A DNA stretch of 64,000 nucleotides from Flavobacteriaceae bacterium (lineage in GTDB: Bacteria > Bacteroidota > Bacteroidia > Flavobacteriales > Flavobacteriaceae): NCBI GenBank assembly GCA_016780065.1, contig JADHML010000005.1:1-64000 (forward strand), written 5' to 3'. The notes below the pieces were generated by a model, which made no database searches, had not been told where the DNA came from, and was given only the letters and a program-made list of their open reading frames with translations. The position numbers and the translations under genes are program-made. Of this stretch, positions 22,263 to 32,877 are shown piece by piece; the stretch's first letter is position 1, and the number at the start of each line of letters is the position of its first letter.

Positions 22263-23114
22263 TTAAGTGTTTTTCTGAGCGCGGTAAGCAAAAATCAGTC
22301 CTGTTAGAATTAGGGGAATGCTCAACCATTGTCCCGTAGAAAGAAGACCTAAGGCAGATTCAAAACCGCCTTGGCTTTCTTTGACAAACTCAACCACAAA
22401 ACGAACGCTGAACATGAGTGCCAAAAAAGCTCCAAACAGAAATCCTGATTGATCTTTTCTTTGCGTGTTCCAATACATGTGTCGGAGAATCAAAAACACA
22501 AAAACATACCCAAGAGATTCATATAATTGAGCAGGATGTCTGGGTAAAATTTCCCCACGATTTTCAAACACGACCCCGAAGTTACTACCTGTATATTTTC
22601 CGACTATTTCTGAATTAAAAAAGTTTCCGATTCTAATAAAAATCGCTCCAAAACTCACGGGAATAACAATGCGGTCTAAAATCCAAATCACAGTTTTGTA
22701 GGGGTATTTTTTTCTGTATAAAATCATGGCCGTGATGATGCCTATGGCAGCACCATGACTGGCTAACCCCCTGTATCCTGTAAATTCCCAACCTTGAATC
22801 AAACCAAACAACATACTTCCATCGGTTACTTCTTTCACAGGTAAAAGAATTTCAACAAGGTGGTCCTGAAAATAATCCCAATTATAAAAAAACACCTCTC
22901 CCAAGCGTGCGCCTATCAATGTGCCTAACACTGTATAGATGAACAATGGTTCCAGAAAATGATCAGACACTCCTTCATTCTTATACATTTTTTTCATGAT
23001 GTAATAGCCTATTGCAAAAGCAATAATGAACATCAGGCTGTAGTAATGAATACCTAAAGAGCCAATTTTAATAAAAACTTCATCAGGCGCCCAATTGAAT
23101 TTTAATAAGACCAT
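22263..23114 (-). CDS. lgt: Prolipoprotein diacylglyceryl transferase
   Basis: GARLGEVFFYNWDYF, GLASHGAAIGIITAM, GNFFNSEIVGKYT, RHPAQLYESLGY. Confidence 0.95.
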   Translation of the reverse strand: MVLLKFNWAPDEVFIKIGSLGIHYYSLMFIIAFAIGYYIMKKMYKNEGVSDHFLEPLFIYTVLGTLIGARLGEVFFYNWDYFQDHLVEILLPVKEVTDGSMLFGLIQGWEFTGYRGLASHGAAIGIITAMILYRKKYPYKTVIWILDRIVIPVSFGAIFIRIGNFFNSEIVGKYTGSNFGVVFENRGEILPRHPAQLYESLGYVFVFLILRHMYWNTQRKDQSGFLFGAFLALMFSVRFVVEFVKESQGGFESALGLLSTGQWLSIPLILTGLIFAYRAQKNT

Positions 23115-23157
23115 GTTTTGATTTTTGTAAATATAAGATTTTGATTGTCACTCAAAC

Positions 23158-23379
23158 TTACGGCACCGGATCATGTCCTTTACCGCCCCAAGGATGGCAC
23201 TTGCCAATACGTTTTATTGTTAACCAGAGCCCTTTAAGTGGCCCATGTTTTTGAAATGCTTCTAGGGCATACGAGGAACACGTAGGGGAAAATCGACAGC
23301 TTGCCGGAAAAAAAGGGGATATCAATGTCTGGTATACCTTAATAATCACGACAAAAGGAAAAATAAGAATTTGTTTCAC
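23158..23379 (-). CDS. yidD: Membrane protein insertion efficiency factor YidD
   Basis: [58 protein letters not shown]. Confidence 0.95.
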   Translation of the reverse strand: MKQILIFPFVVIIKVYQTLISPFFPASCRFSPTCSSYALEAFQKHGPLKGLWLTIKRIGKCHPWGGKGHDPVP

Positions 23380-24861
23380 TTAACTGAGGTTGTAAGTGGT
23401 TCCATCTTTGCCGTCTTTAAGTTCAATCCCAGCTTCTTTTAGTTGATCTCTTATTAGATCAGAAGTGCTAAAATCTTTGCGTTTACGAGCTTCCTCCCTT
23501 AATTGAATAAGTAATTTCATCGCCCCTGAAAGATGTTGGTCATCTTGGTTTTGGATTTCTTCGCTGAGCCCCAACACATCAAACACAAAATGTATAAATA
23601 CGGTGTGTAGGCGTTCCCGATCTTTTAATGTGATGGATTGAGTTCCGTCAGAAACTGCTTGTACAAATTTGACTCCCTCAAATAGTGTTGCGATCAAGAT
23701 AGGCGTGTTGAAGTCATCGTTCATGGCGTCGTAACAGCGCTGCTCCCAATTTGCAATGTCGATTCCTGTTGTTTCAGTGGTTGTTGGCAGTTTATGTGTG
23801 TCTGAAATTGCTTGCATGAGTTTTCGAAAACCTTTTTCGGAAGCAGAAAGCGCAACACTGCTTAGATCTAAAACAGATCTATAGTGGGCTTGAAGCATAA
23901 AAAAACGAACCACTGAGGGAGAAAATGCTTTATCAATGTTCGGGTTGGATCCAGAAAACATTTCATGGGGAAGGATGTTGTTGCCCGTTGACTTGGCCAT
24001 TTTTTTACCATTTAGAGTCAACATGTTTGCGTGCAACCAATAATTTACAGGTTTTTTGGTTCCGAAAGCCTCTGCTTGAGCTATTTCACATTCGTGGTGT
24101 GGGAACTTCAAATCCATCCCACCTCCGTGTATGTCAAACTGTTCTCCAAGATACTTTGTACTCATGGCTGTACATTCTAAATGCCAACCAGGGAAACCTT
24201 CTCCCCATGGGGAGGGCCAACGCATGATATGGGTTGCTTCAGCTTTTTTCCAAAGGGCAAAATCTTGAGGGTTTCTTTTGTCACCCTGACCGCTGGTTTC
24301 ACGAGTGTTGTGAATCATGTCTTCGAGCTTGCGGCCACTCAACTTTCCATAATCGGAAGAGTCGTTAAAGGCTTTTACATCAAAATAAACAGATCCATTT
24401 ACTTGGTAAGCAAATCCGTTCTCGATGATTTGCTTAACAATTTCGATTTGTTCGAGTATGTGTCCTGTAGCAGTCGGCTCAATACTTGGAGGTAAGTTGT
24501 TGAATGCCGCCATAGTATTGTGGAAATCCACTGTGTATTTTTGAACCACCTCCATAGGTTCAATTTGCTCAAGACGAGCTTTTTTAGCGATTTTGTCTTC
24601 ACCTTGATCCGCATCGTCTTCCAGATGGCCTGCATCTGTTATGTTTCGGACATACCGCACTTTATAACCCAAATGCCTTAGATATCTAAATATCATATCA
24701 AAAGAGATAAAAGTTCGGCAGTTGCCCAGATGTACATTGCTATATACAGTTGGTCCACAGACATACATCCCTACATTGCCTTCACTGATGGGCCTGAAAA
24801 TTTCTTTCTTGCCGCTCAAAGAATTGTAGATAGAAAGGGGTTGTTTGCTGTAAAGCGCCAT
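23380..24861 (-). CDS. cysS: Cysteine--tRNA ligase
   Basis: [24 protein letters not shown]...[20 protein letters not shown]...[37 protein letters not shown]...KMAKSTGN. Confidence 0.97.
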   Translation of the reverse strand: MALYSKQPLSIYNSLSGKKEIFRPISEGNVGMYVCGPTVYSNVHLGNCRTFISFDMIFRYLRHLGYKVRYVRNITDAGHLEDDADQGEDKIAKKARLEQIEPMEVVQKYTVDFHNTMAAFNNLPPSIEPTATGHILEQIEIVKQIIENGFAYQVNGSVYFDVKAFNDSSDYGKLSGRKLEDMIHNTRETSGQGDKRNPQDFALWKKAEATHIMRWPSPWGEGFPGWHLECTAMSTKYLGEQFDIHGGGMDLKFPHHECEIAQAEAFGTKKPVNYWLHANMLTLNGKKMAKSTGNNILPHEMFSGSNPNIDKAFSPSVVRFFMLQAHYRSVLDLSSVALSASEKGFRKLMQAISDTHKLPTTTETTGIDIANWEQRCYDAMNDDFNTPILIATLFEGVKFVQAVSDGTQSITLKDRERLHTVFIHFVFDVLGLSEEIQNQDDQHLSGAMKLLIQLREEARKRKDFSTSDLIRDQLKEAGIELKDGKDGTTYNLS

Positions 24862-24864
24862 GTT

Positions 24865-25551
24865 TTATTTAAAGGTAGTCTCTAAACGAAGGTACTCCAA
24901 AAATTCCTTTTTTACTTCTGGCTTGTTGAATTGGCCTCCAAATTCTGCAGTAATGGTGCTAGAATCGATATCACGTATTCCACGAGAATTCACACAAAGG
25001 TGTTTGGCATCTATCACACAGGCCACATCTTTTGTATTGAGTGCTTCCTGCATCATTTGAACCACCTGGCGTGTAAGACGTTCTTGTACTTGAGGACGTT
25101 TTGCAAAATAATCTACTATGCGATTCATTTTTGATAAACCGATCACAGTGCCATTGGAAATATAAGCTACATGAGCCTTACCTACTATGGGAAGCAAGTG
25201 ATGTTCGCAAGTAGAGTAGAGGGTGATGTTTTTTTCTACGAGCATCTGACCATATTTGTACTTGTTGTCAAAAGTGGAAGCTTTGGGTGCTCGATCAGGA
25301 TGAAGTCCTCCAAAAATTTCTGTTACAAACATTTTAGCCACTCGTCTAGGAGTGCCTCTAAGGCTGTCATCGGTCATGTCCATACCGAGTGTTTCTAAGA
25401 TGTTCGCCATGTCTTTTTCGATACGTTTGATTTTTTCTGCGTCAGAAAGTTCAAATGCATCATCACGTAAGGGAGTGTCTATGGCGCCTCCAACATGATC
25501 GTCTCCATTTAAATCTGTCAAGGTATCCTCTAAAATTCTATCGATTTTCAT
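24865..25551 (-). CDS. folE: GTP cyclohydrolase I
   Basis: TLGMDMTDDSLRGTPRRVAKMFVTEIFGGL...CEHHLLPIVGKAHVAYI...RPQVQERLTRQV. Confidence 0.95.
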   Translation of the reverse strand: MKIDRILEDTLTDLNGDDHVGGAIDTPLRDDAFELSDAEKIKRIEKDMANILETLGMDMTDDSLRGTPRRVAKMFVTEIFGGLHPDRAPKASTFDNKYKYGQMLVEKNITLYSTCEHHLLPIVGKAHVAYISNGTVIGLSKMNRIVDYFAKRPQVQERLTRQVVQMMQEALNTKDVACVIDAKHLCVNSRGIRDIDSSTITAEFGGQFNKPEVKKEFLEYLRLETTFK

Positions 25552-25611
25552 TGCAATAATTTCTAACACAAATATACTTAATTCAAAATTTAAGTATCAA
25601 CTTCGATTTTT

Positions 25612-27123
25612 TTAAAATTTAAAGTTCATGCCAAGGGTAATTCTTGATACAGAACTGTTGATTTGAGCCGTATCGGTCAGACCTACATCGTAGAGTCGGT
25701 GTTTGCTGTTTCTTTCGCTGTTGACATAAGCAATATCGAATGTGTTATTACCAAAATTAAAGCCCAACCCAAGGGAAAAACCAGTAAGGTCTCCAAAAGA
25801 TTCTGTGTTGGTGTAAGGAGACTCGTCCATGTGATACCCGCCCCGAAGGCTGATGCCACCCAAGCGCCATTCTGTTCCAAATCGATAACTGTTTCCAACA
25901 TCCCATTGACTTTCTATCTGATTGTTGATCTCTCTAAAAAGATCATTGTCGCTAGGCCCAATATTCGAATCCTGATAGTTCTTACGCATATAGTCAAAGG
26001 AAACCAACCCTTGCCTGCCAAACACATAGGCTATGCTGCTTCTAAACTGAGCTGGACTTTTGATGGTGTACTCTTCATACACATTGACCACATTGGGGTT
26101 GATAAATCGGTCAAATCGTGTGTTTTCTTCATCTGTATTGATGGTTTCGATGTATTGTGTAAGCTCCTCATCCAAAGAATACCATGTTGGTGTTGTATAA
26201 TTCAATCCGATTCGCAAAGATTTAGAGGGTTTTAAAATGGCTCCAAATTGTAGAGAAACTCCACCTCCGAAAGTACTTAAATAATTTTCAAAGTAAACCT
26301 CTTTCAGATAGGACTCATTTAAGTAACCATTTTCTACCGTTTTAGTCTGTTGTGTCAACTCAATGGTGTGGATGTTAATATTTGTACCAAGAATCAACCA
26401 ATCTTTGTACTGAGCCGAAAAATTCAAGGCAATCGCCCAGTGGTTTCCTCTGCTTTGGTATTGGTGGTTGTGGTTTACACTATCGTACAAAGCACTAGAA
26501 ACATATGAATTTGTATCAGATTCGTAGTCAAATATATAAGATTGGAAACCCAAAAATGCTTGTTGGTAACCAAAACCCTGATTGCTGCCTAAGTAGGCAT
26601 AACGCCCAGATATGGTTTTTCCATCAAACACCCTTAACTCCTCAAAATCAGTGCCAGCGGCATAGTTCAAAAAATATTCATCTAAGCCATGTTGGTTGTT
26701 AAGCCCCTGTATGTTTATAGAATTGTCAAATGAGTTTTTCATCTCTGCGTTCACTCCAAAAGCCAATTTTTTCCAAGCACCATTTCCAGCATTTTCCAAT
26801 ACAATCACAGCTCCGAGTTGATTTAGCTCTAACTGAAGATCGTCATCTGTCGTTTTGGTTCCAAAATAATTGGCTCTGTTATTTGTATTGATAAAACCAA
26901 TACTTCCTCCAAATTCAATGTGTTGAAATACGCTAGAGGCGGCAGGATTGACCATTATGGATGACAAGTCTCCACCCAAAGCTCCAAAGGCACCAGAAAG
27001 CGCCTGAAAACGCGCAGACCCACCAAGTTCATCTTGAGTAAAAAAACGAACATGTTCAAGGTTTTGTGCTTGACTATAAAAGATACCCAAACCTGCAAAC
27101 AGGATAACAAACAATTGTTTCAT
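25612..27123 (-). CDS. Outer membrane protein transport protein (OmpP1/FadL-like)
   Basis: Signal peptide; QDELGGSARFQALSGAFGALGGDLSSIMVNPAASSVF; beta-barrel ending in F (ITLGMNFKF). Confidence 0.8.
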   Translation of the reverse strand: MKQLFVILFAGLGIFYSQAQNLEHVRFFTQDELGGSARFQALSGAFGALGGDLSSIMVNPAASSVFQHIEFGGSIGFINTNNRANYFGTKTTDDDLQLELNQLGAVIVLENAGNGAWKKLAFGVNAEMKNSFDNSINIQGLNNQHGLDEYFLNYAAGTDFEELRVFDGKTISGRYAYLGSNQGFGYQQAFLGFQSYIFDYESDTNSYVSSALYDSVNHNHQYQSRGNHWAIALNFSAQYKDWLILGTNINIHTIELTQQTKTVENGYLNESYLKEVYFENYLSTFGGGVSLQFGAILKPSKSLRIGLNYTTPTWYSLDEELTQYIETINTDEENTRFDRFINPNVVNVYEEYTIKSPAQFRSSIAYVFGRQGLVSFDYMRKNYQDSNIGPSDNDLFREINNQIESQWDVGNSYRFGTEWRLGGISLRGGYHMDESPYTNTESFGDLTGFSLGLGFNFGNNTFDIAYVNSERNSKHRLYDVGLTDTAQINSSVSRITLGMNFKF

Positions 27124-27143
27124 AATCTTCTTTTCTTATTTTT

Positions 27144-28271
27144 TTACCTTCTTCCACTGCTTGAGGATCGTGAAGACCCTGAAGACGACCGTCCGCTAGA
27201 TGATGAACTTGACCTAGAACGTCCAGAACTGTAAGAAGGAGAGCTAGATCGAGAGTTCGAGCTTTTGTACGTAGGGCTGTAGTTAGATTGTGATCTTTGT
27301 GATGTGTATTTCGAACTTTGACTACTCTGTGATGCCTTGTTACTGGTAGTGTTTACTCTGTAAGATCGCACTTGATAATTGCTACCGCTGTTGTTTGACC
27401 GACCAGCACTCACTGTTTTTCTTCCATCTTCACGTTTTGATATACGACGGTTTGAATAATCACGATTCATAAAGTTTGATGTCGATCTTCCTTCTGTATT
27501 TGTTGAAGCTGACCTGTTCTCCCTTCCTGAAACATCCCTATTTGTAGATTCGTAACGCCTAGACGAAGAACTCGAATCAGTAGAGGAACCATATGAGTAT
27601 TCGGATACACTTCGTGGGGTAATAGAATTCCTAGGTGAAGCAGTACTTGCACTCCCGCGTCGCCCTTTAGATTTGCTGTAAACAACACCTGAAGGTTGGT
27701 AGCCGTAATTACGGTTGTAATTGTTGTAATAAGTAGGGTAGTGGTAAGGGTGGTGTCCGTAATAATAGGGGGTATAATGGTGATACCAACTGTAATAATA
27801 GCTAGGATGATGGTAATAAGACCATGATCGCCAAGGTCTGTAGCGGTGTCTCCACCATGGACGATAATGCACATCCCAGTAGTGATAGTTGTAGTAGGGA
27901 GAATAACTAAAATGATATGGGGAATACCCGTTTATGGTAATATTTATTTGATCTGTTTGATCGCCCCAATTCCCATAAGTTTGTTGTTGAGTGTTGTCAG
28001 GCTCATCAACTTGTGTGTTGCTATAACCTGCAGGGTCTGTAAATAAAACGGAATCTTGATCAGCCTTATCCATTTTTTGATCGAAATACTTTTTGTAATA
28101 ATTTCCGTTGGTGGTTTTATTAGGTTTTTGATGAGTCATTGCCTCATCACCATAAATGCCATCATTGTAATATGAAACAGTCTCAAAGGAACCACATCCA
28201 ATAAGTAACATCGATAAGGACATTATAGATAAGATGGTCATTTGTCGAATGGTGGGTTGTGGTTTCATTTC
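27144..28271 (-). CDS. Putative lipoprotein with Tyr/His-rich and Ser-rich low-complexity regions
   Basis: Lipobox-like LLIGC; long YHYWDVHYRPWWRHRYRPW...YYYGHHPYHYPTYY tract, then SSSGRSSSGSSRSSSSGRR tail. Start chosen at MKPQPTIRQ (longest ORF starts at 28289). Confidence 0.7.
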   Translation of the reverse strand, partial: EMKPQPTIRQMTILSIMSLSMLLIGCGSFETVSYYNDGIYGDEAMTHQKPNKTTNGNYYKKYFDQKMDKADQDSVLFTDPAGYSNTQVDEPDNTQQQTYGNWGDQTDQINITINGYSPYHFSYSPYYNYHYWDVHYRPWWRHRYRPWRSWSYYHHPSYYYSWYHHYTPYYYGHHPYHYPTYYNNYNRNYGYQPSGVVYSKSKGRRGSASTASPRNSITPRSVSEYSYGSSTDSSSSSRRYESTNRDVSGRENRSASTNTEGRSTSNFMNRDYSNRRISKREDGRKTVSAGRSNNSGSNYQVRSYRVNTTSNKASQSSQSSKYTSQRSQSNYSPTYKSSNSRSSSPSYSSGRSRSSSSSSGRSSSGSSRSSSSGRR

Positions 28272-28355
28272 ATAAAAATTAGTGTTCAACTCTGTAAATT
28301 TAGTTAGATTTGCCTAACACATGGTTCATAACCAAAATTTATGCCAAAATAGTTT

Positions 28356-29834
28356 ATGGGTAACAATTTAACAAAAAGAAGCCAAGATTACTCGAAGTGG
28401 TACAACGAATTGGTCGTTAAAGCTGACTTAGCAGAAAATGCAGCGGTTCGAGGCTGTATGGTCATCAAGCCTTATGGCTATGCTATTTGGGAACGTATGC
28501 AGGCGGAGCTGGATCGCATGTTTAAAGAAACAGGTCACTCCAACGCCTATTTCCCATTATTTGTTCCAAAAAGTTTGTTTGAAGCAGAAGAGAAAAATGC
28601 TGAAGGCTTTGCCAAAGAATGCGCAATTGTAACTCATTATCGGCTAGAAAATGACCCTGATCATGCAGGAAAGCTGCGTGTTGATCCCAAAGCCAAGCTA
28701 GAAGAAGAGCTGATCGTTCGTCCAACGAGCGAGGCAATCATTTGGAATACATACAAAAACTGGATTCAGTCCTACAGAGACCTACCCATTTTACTCAATC
28801 AATGGGCAAATGTTGTTCGTTGGGAAATGCGAACACGTCTTTTCTTGCGGACCGCTGAGTTTTTATGGCAAGAGGGACATACGGCTCATGCTACCAAACA
28901 AGAAGCTTTAGACGAAGCTGTCTTAATGAATGATGTTTATGCACGTTTTGTTGAAGGCTTTATGGGAATCCCAGTGATTCAAGGTACTAAATCAGAAAGT
29001 GAGCGCTTTGCAGGTGCTGTTGAGACCTATTGTATAGAAGCCTTGATGCAAGATGGTAAGGCACTTCAGGCTGGAACTTCACATTTTTTAGGTCAAAATT
29101 TTGCAAAGGCTTTTGATGTAAAATTTGCAAACAAAGAAGGTGGTTTAGAGCATGTTTGGGCCACCTCATGGGGTGTGTCTACACGTTTGATGGGCGCTCT
29201 GATTATGACGCACAGTGATGATCAAGGATTGGTATTGCCTCCCAACCTAGCTCCACATCAAGTAGTTGTGGTGCCTATTTATCGAGGGGAGGAGGAACGC
29301 AGCCGTGTGATTGATGCAGCCTCTGAGCTTGCTAAGTCACTAAAAGAGGCAGGTATTAGGGTACATCTAGACAGTCGGGATACTCACAAACCAGGTTTCA
29401 AGTTCAATGAATATGAGCTCAAAGGAGTCCCACTTCGTATTGGGATAGGGCCCAAAGACATTGAGAAGGGCACAGTTGAATTAGCGCGTAGGGACAACCT
29501 AAGCAAATCTTTTGTTGCTCAAGAAGGTTTGGCAACTCATGTCGCAGGTCTATTAGACGAAATACAACAAAACCTATTTGATCGTGCGCTTACGTTTAGA
29601 AATGACCACATCACGGAAGTAGATAGCTACACAGACTTTAAAAAAGTACTAAAGGAAAAAGGTGGATTTGTGTCTGCACATTGGGATGGGACTACCGAAA
29701 CAGAAAACAAGATTAAACAAGAAACCAAGGCGACAATAAGATGCATCCCTTTAAACAACCCATCAGAGGAGGGTGTTTGCGTTTTCAGTGGCGCACCATC
29801 AAATCAGCGCGTCTTGTTTGCAAAAGCGTATTGA
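28356..29834 (+). CDS. proS: Proline--tRNA ligase (short, archaeal/eukaryotic-type)
   Basis: [36 protein letters not shown]...[10 protein letters not shown]...[25 protein letters not shown]. Confidence 0.95.
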   Translation: MGNNLTKRSQDYSKWYNELVVKADLAENAAVRGCMVIKPYGYAIWERMQAELDRMFKETGHSNAYFPLFVPKSLFEAEEKNAEGFAKECAIVTHYRLENDPDHAGKLRVDPKAKLEEELIVRPTSEAIIWNTYKNWIQSYRDLPILLNQWANVVRWEMRTRLFLRTAEFLWQEGHTAHATKQEALDEAVLMNDVYARFVEGFMGIPVIQGTKSESERFAGAVETYCIEALMQDGKALQAGTSHFLGQNFAKAFDVKFANKEGGLEHVWATSWGVSTRLMGALIMTHSDDQGLVLPPNLAPHQVVVVPIYRGEEERSRVIDAASELAKSLKEAGIRVHLDSRDTHKPGFKFNEYELKGVPLRIGIGPKDIEKGTVELARRDNLSKSFVAQEGLATHVAGLLDEIQQNLFDRALTFRNDHITEVDSYTDFKKVLKEKGGFVSAHWDGTTETENKIKQETKATIRCIPLNNPSEEGVCVFSGAPSNQRVLFAKAY

Positions 29835-29853
29835 TTTTTTTATTTTTTTACTG

Positions 29854-29884
29854 TTGCAAGTTTCTAATCTATCATTTACATTTG
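29854..29884 (+). promoter_or_regulatory. Promoter for tRNA-Glu (-33 TTG, -7 TACATTTG)
   Basis: TTG at 29854-29856, 20 bp spacer, TACATTTG at 29877-29884, 14 bp upstream of the tRNA. Confidence 0.6.
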
Positions 29885-29898
29885 CAACCGCAATAATA

Positions 29899-29970
29899 GG
29901 CCCGTTCGTCTATCGGCTAGGACGCCAGGTTTTCATCCTGGTAAGAGGGGTTCGATTCCCCTACGGGCTA
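29899..29970 (+). tRNA. tRNA-Glu (anticodon TTC)
   Basis: GGCCCGTTCGTCTATCGGCTAGGACGCCAGGTTTTCATCCTGGTAAGAGGGGTTCGATTCCCCTACGGGCT; cloverleaf pairs, anticodon loop TTTTCAT. Confidence 0.95.
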
Positions 29971-29983
29971 CAAAATATAAATT

Positions 29984-30235
29984 ATGGCTAATCATAAGTC
30001 TGCATTAAAAAACATCCGTTCTGACGAAACCAAGCGTTTACGCAATCGTCTACAGCACAAAACTACGAGAAACGCCATTCGTAAGTTTCAGGAGCTCACA
30101 ACCAAAAAGCAAGCTCAAAAAGCATTGCCAGACTTGGTTTCTAAAATTGATAAGTTGGCCAAACGAAATATCATTCATGCCAACAAGGCGGCTAACCTAA
30201 AGTCAAAATTGACTAAGCACGCTGCTTCATTGTAG
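29984..30235 (+). CDS. rpsT: 30S ribosomal protein S20
   Basis: MANHKSALKNIRSDETKRLRNRLQHKTTRNAIRKF...HANKAANLKSKLTKH. Confidence 0.96.
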   Translation: MANHKSALKNIRSDETKRLRNRLQHKTTRNAIRKFQELTTKKQAQKALPDLVSKIDKLAKRNIIHANKAANLKSKLTKHAASL

Positions 30236-30252
30236 TAAAAAAACACATCCAT

Positions 30253-30283
30253 AAAAAAAGGCTTCCCGAGGGAAGCCTTTTTT
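30253..30283. terminator. Bidirectional rho-independent terminator between rpsT and rho
   Basis: AAAAAAAGGCTTCC-CGAG-GGAAGCCTTTTTT, perfect inverted repeat between convergent genes. Confidence 0.9.
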
Positions 30284-30303
30284 GTTTTATGCTTATTTTA
30301 AGT

Positions 30304-31821
30304 TTATTGATTCATCGAAATCAAAAACTCTTCGTTGTTGTGGGTACGTTTGATACGATCTTCAATAAATTCCATGGCTTCCACAGGATTCATATCAGCA
30401 AGATATTTTCGCATAATCCACATACGTTGAACTGTATTTTCGTCGAGAAGCATGTCGTCACGACGTGTGCTTGAAGAAACCAAATCAATGGCAGGGAAGA
30501 TACGTCGATTCGAGATGCGTCGATCCAATTGTAGTTCCATGTTTCCAGTTCCTTTAAACTCTTCGAAAATTACCTCATCCATTTTAGAGCCTGTTTCTGT
30601 CAAAGCTGTTGCGATGATAGAGAGTGATCCTCCATTTTCAATATTTCTTGCTGCTCCAAAAAAGCGCTTGGGTTTGTGTAAGGCATTGGCATCAACTCCA
30701 CCACTTAAGATTTTACCAGATGCTGGCTGAACAGTATTGTATGCTCGTGCAAGGCGAGTAATAGAATCCAAAAGGATGACCACATCATGTCCGCACTCTA
30801 CCAATCTTTTTGCCTTCTCCAAAACAATATTAGCAACTTTAACATGGCGATCTGCAGGTTCGTCAAAAGTAGAGGCTACTACCTCTCCTTTTACGTTACG
30901 TTGCATATCTGTTACTTCCTCAGGTCTTTCATCAATGAGCAGAATAATCTGATATACCTCTGGATGATTGGCCGCAATTGCGTTTGCGACGTCTTTAAGC
31001 AACATAGTTTTTCCCGTCTTAGGTTGAGATACAATCATACCCCTTTGTCCTTTTCCAATGGGTGAAAACAAATCCATAATCCTTGTAGATATGGTGCTTT
31101 GTTTTTCAGCAATATTGAATTTTTCATTTGGAAAAAGAGGGGTAAGGTGTTCGAATGAAACACGATCTCTTACCACATCGGGTGTGAGACCATTAATAAG
31201 CGAGACCTTTATTAAGGGGAAATATTTCTCCCCCTCTTTTGGGGGTCTTACGTGCCCCAAAACGGTGTCTCCCGTCTTTAAACCAAACAAACGGACTTGA
31301 GATTGAGAAACATAAATATCGTCAGGAGATGATAAATAGTTGTAATCTGATGAGCGTAAAAAGCCGTAACCTTCGTTCATCATTTCTAGGACACCTTCGC
31401 TTTCAATAATGCCATCGAACTCATAATCTGGTTGACGGTAGCGATTTCTAGTGTCTTTGTTGTGTTTGTTTTCGCTTTTGTCCATGTTTTTATCTACCCC
31501 ATTAGAGCGTTTTTGCTCTTTGTCCCCATTATTATGGTCGTTTTTGCGATTTTGATTTTGGAATTTTTGCTTGGAACGCTGACGTTGAGGCGGTTTGTTC
31601 TCTTGTTTTGTTTTGGCCTTTTCATCTTCTTCAGAAGATTTAGCTTCTTTACTCTGCTCTTGGTTTTCCTCTTTAGTATCAGGAAGTCTCGACATATGGT
31701 CGATAATGCTGTATGCTAAATCGAGTTTTTTAAGGCCAGTAATAGGTTTTACACCGAGGGATTTGGCTAGTTCCTGCAATTCAGGAAGCTTTTTTGCTTT
31801 TAGTTCAGAAATTTCAAACAT
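30304..31821 (-). CDS. rho: Transcription termination factor Rho
   Basis: [24 protein letters not shown]...[25 protein letters not shown]...[15 protein letters not shown]...[11 protein letters not shown]; start placed at the Rho_N domain Met. Contains a polar K/N/D/R-rich insertion after the N-terminal SAP-like domain. Confidence 0.96.
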   Translation of the reverse strand: MFEISELKAKKLPELQELAKSLGVKPITGLKKLDLAYSIIDHMSRLPDTKEENQEQSKEAKSSEEDEKAKTKQENKPPQRQRSKQKFQNQNRKNDHNNGDKEQKRSNGVDKNMDKSENKHNKDTRNRYRQPDYEFDGIIESEGVLEMMNEGYGFLRSSDYNYLSSPDDIYVSQSQVRLFGLKTGDTVLGHVRPPKEGEKYFPLIKVSLINGLTPDVVRDRVSFEHLTPLFPNEKFNIAEKQSTISTRIMDLFSPIGKGQRGMIVSQPKTGKTMLLKDVANAIAANHPEVYQIILLIDERPEEVTDMQRNVKGEVVASTFDEPADRHVKVANIVLEKAKRLVECGHDVVILLDSITRLARAYNTVQPASGKILSGGVDANALHKPKRFFGAARNIENGGSLSIIATALTETGSKMDEVIFEEFKGTGNMELQLDRRISNRRIFPAIDLVSSSTRRDDMLLDENTVQRMWIMRKYLADMNPVEAMEFIEDRIKRTHNNEEFLISMNQ

Positions 31822-31933
31822 TATATGTGTTGAGTGGATAATATAAAAAAAGGAATAAAAGAATTCTATGAAAGGGGGCTGAATTCTTGTAGCGAATATA
31901 CAACTTTTTTTATTTTTAAACGAAATTTCACTA

Positions 31934-32338
31934 ATGATACAACGCATACAATCCCTCTATTTGATTCTTTCTGCACTTCTTCAAGGTCTGGGTCTGATAT
32001 TTTATCCCAAACGCCTGCTATTCAGCGCTCAAGAGGTTGCTTACGATCAACATTATTTAATGCTTATTGTGTTTGTCTTGATGACCGCAGGCCCTGTGGC
32101 AGTTGTTTTTTTATTTAAAAACCGACAGTTGCAGTTTGTGTTAAACCGTTTGTTGATAGCCGCTACCCTTGTTGTATGGGCAATTCATATTATAGGTTAT
32201 GTCAAATTAGAAAAAGCCGATTTATTACATATGGCTCCCATGCTTGTCTATCTGTTTTATATGCTGTTATTGGTCATGGCTAATAAAGCCATAAAGCGCG
32301 ACGAGGACTTGGTAAGGGCTTCAGATCGTATTAGATAG
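31934..32338 (+). CDS. DUF4293-type membrane protein
   Basis: [30 protein letters not shown]; resembles the flavobacterial DUF4293 family, next to rho. Confidence 0.75.
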   Translation: MIQRIQSLYLILSALLQGLGLIFYPKRLLFSAQEVAYDQHYLMLIVFVLMTAGPVAVVFLFKNRQLQFVLNRLLIAATLVVWAIHIIGYVKLEKADLLHMAPMLVYLFYMLLLVMANKAIKRDEDLVRASDRIR

Positions 32339-32340
32339 TT

Positions 32341-32877
32341 ATGTATAGATATACTCCTAAAAAAAGATATAAGAAAACCTTGTCTTTCTTCGAGCAATAT
32401 GTGCGGGAAAAGTCTGTAATTCTGGATATTGGTATTGAAAACCCGCTGGCTCTTAAACTAAAAGCTCTAGGACATGACGTTCATAACACACATGGAGAGG
32501 ATCTTGATGTAAACTTTTCTGCAGTTAAGAACTCAAAATACGATGTGGTTACTGCTTTTGAAATACTTGAACACCTAGTCTCGCCCTATCCATTACTTAA
32601 AGCAATAAAAGCTCCTAAATTGGTGGTCAGTGTGCCGCTAAGACTATGGTTTGCTGCTGCCTATCGAAGCAAATCAGACCTAAGAGACAGACATTATCAC
32701 GAGTTTGAATCATGGCAATTCGACTGGTTGCTAGAAAAAGCGGGCTGGCGCATTGTAGCTTCAGAAAAATGGACCAACCCAGGACGTTTTACGCTAGGTA
32801 TTCGCCCTTTACTTCGTTGGTTTACACCACGCTACTACATTGTGTATGCTGAAAGAACCATGGATTCTGTAACATGA
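32341..32877 (+). CDS. SAM-dependent methyltransferase
   Basis: VREKSVILDIGIENPLALKLKALGHDVHNTHGEDLDVNF...VVTAFEILEHLVSPYPLLKAI; class I methyltransferase pattern. Confidence 0.75.
   Translation: MYRYTPKKRYKKTLSFFEQYVREKSVILDIGIENPLALKLKALGHDVHNTHGEDLDVNFSAVKNSKYDVVTAFEILEHLVSPYPLLKAIKAPKLVVSVPLRLWFAAAYRSKSDLRDRHYHEFESWQFDWLLEKAGWRIVASEKWTNPGRFTLGIRPLLRWFTPRYYIVYAERTMDSVT

Noticed and set aside
20000-25600. secDF-lgt-yidD-cysS-folE order as unusual
   Set aside because: Ordinary housekeeping genes with intact motifs; nothing abnormal in the arrangement or sequence.
27467-27874. 135-aa Thr/Ile-rich ORF in another frame of the Tyr-rich lipoprotein gene
   Set aside because: Arises from the repetitive TAT/CAT/TAC codon run of the main frame; no independent start signal or domain.
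31432-31719. 95-aa hydrophobic ORF antisense to the Rho insertion
   Set aside because: Hydrophobicity is the complement of the Lys/Asn-rich codons of Rho; no independent evidence.
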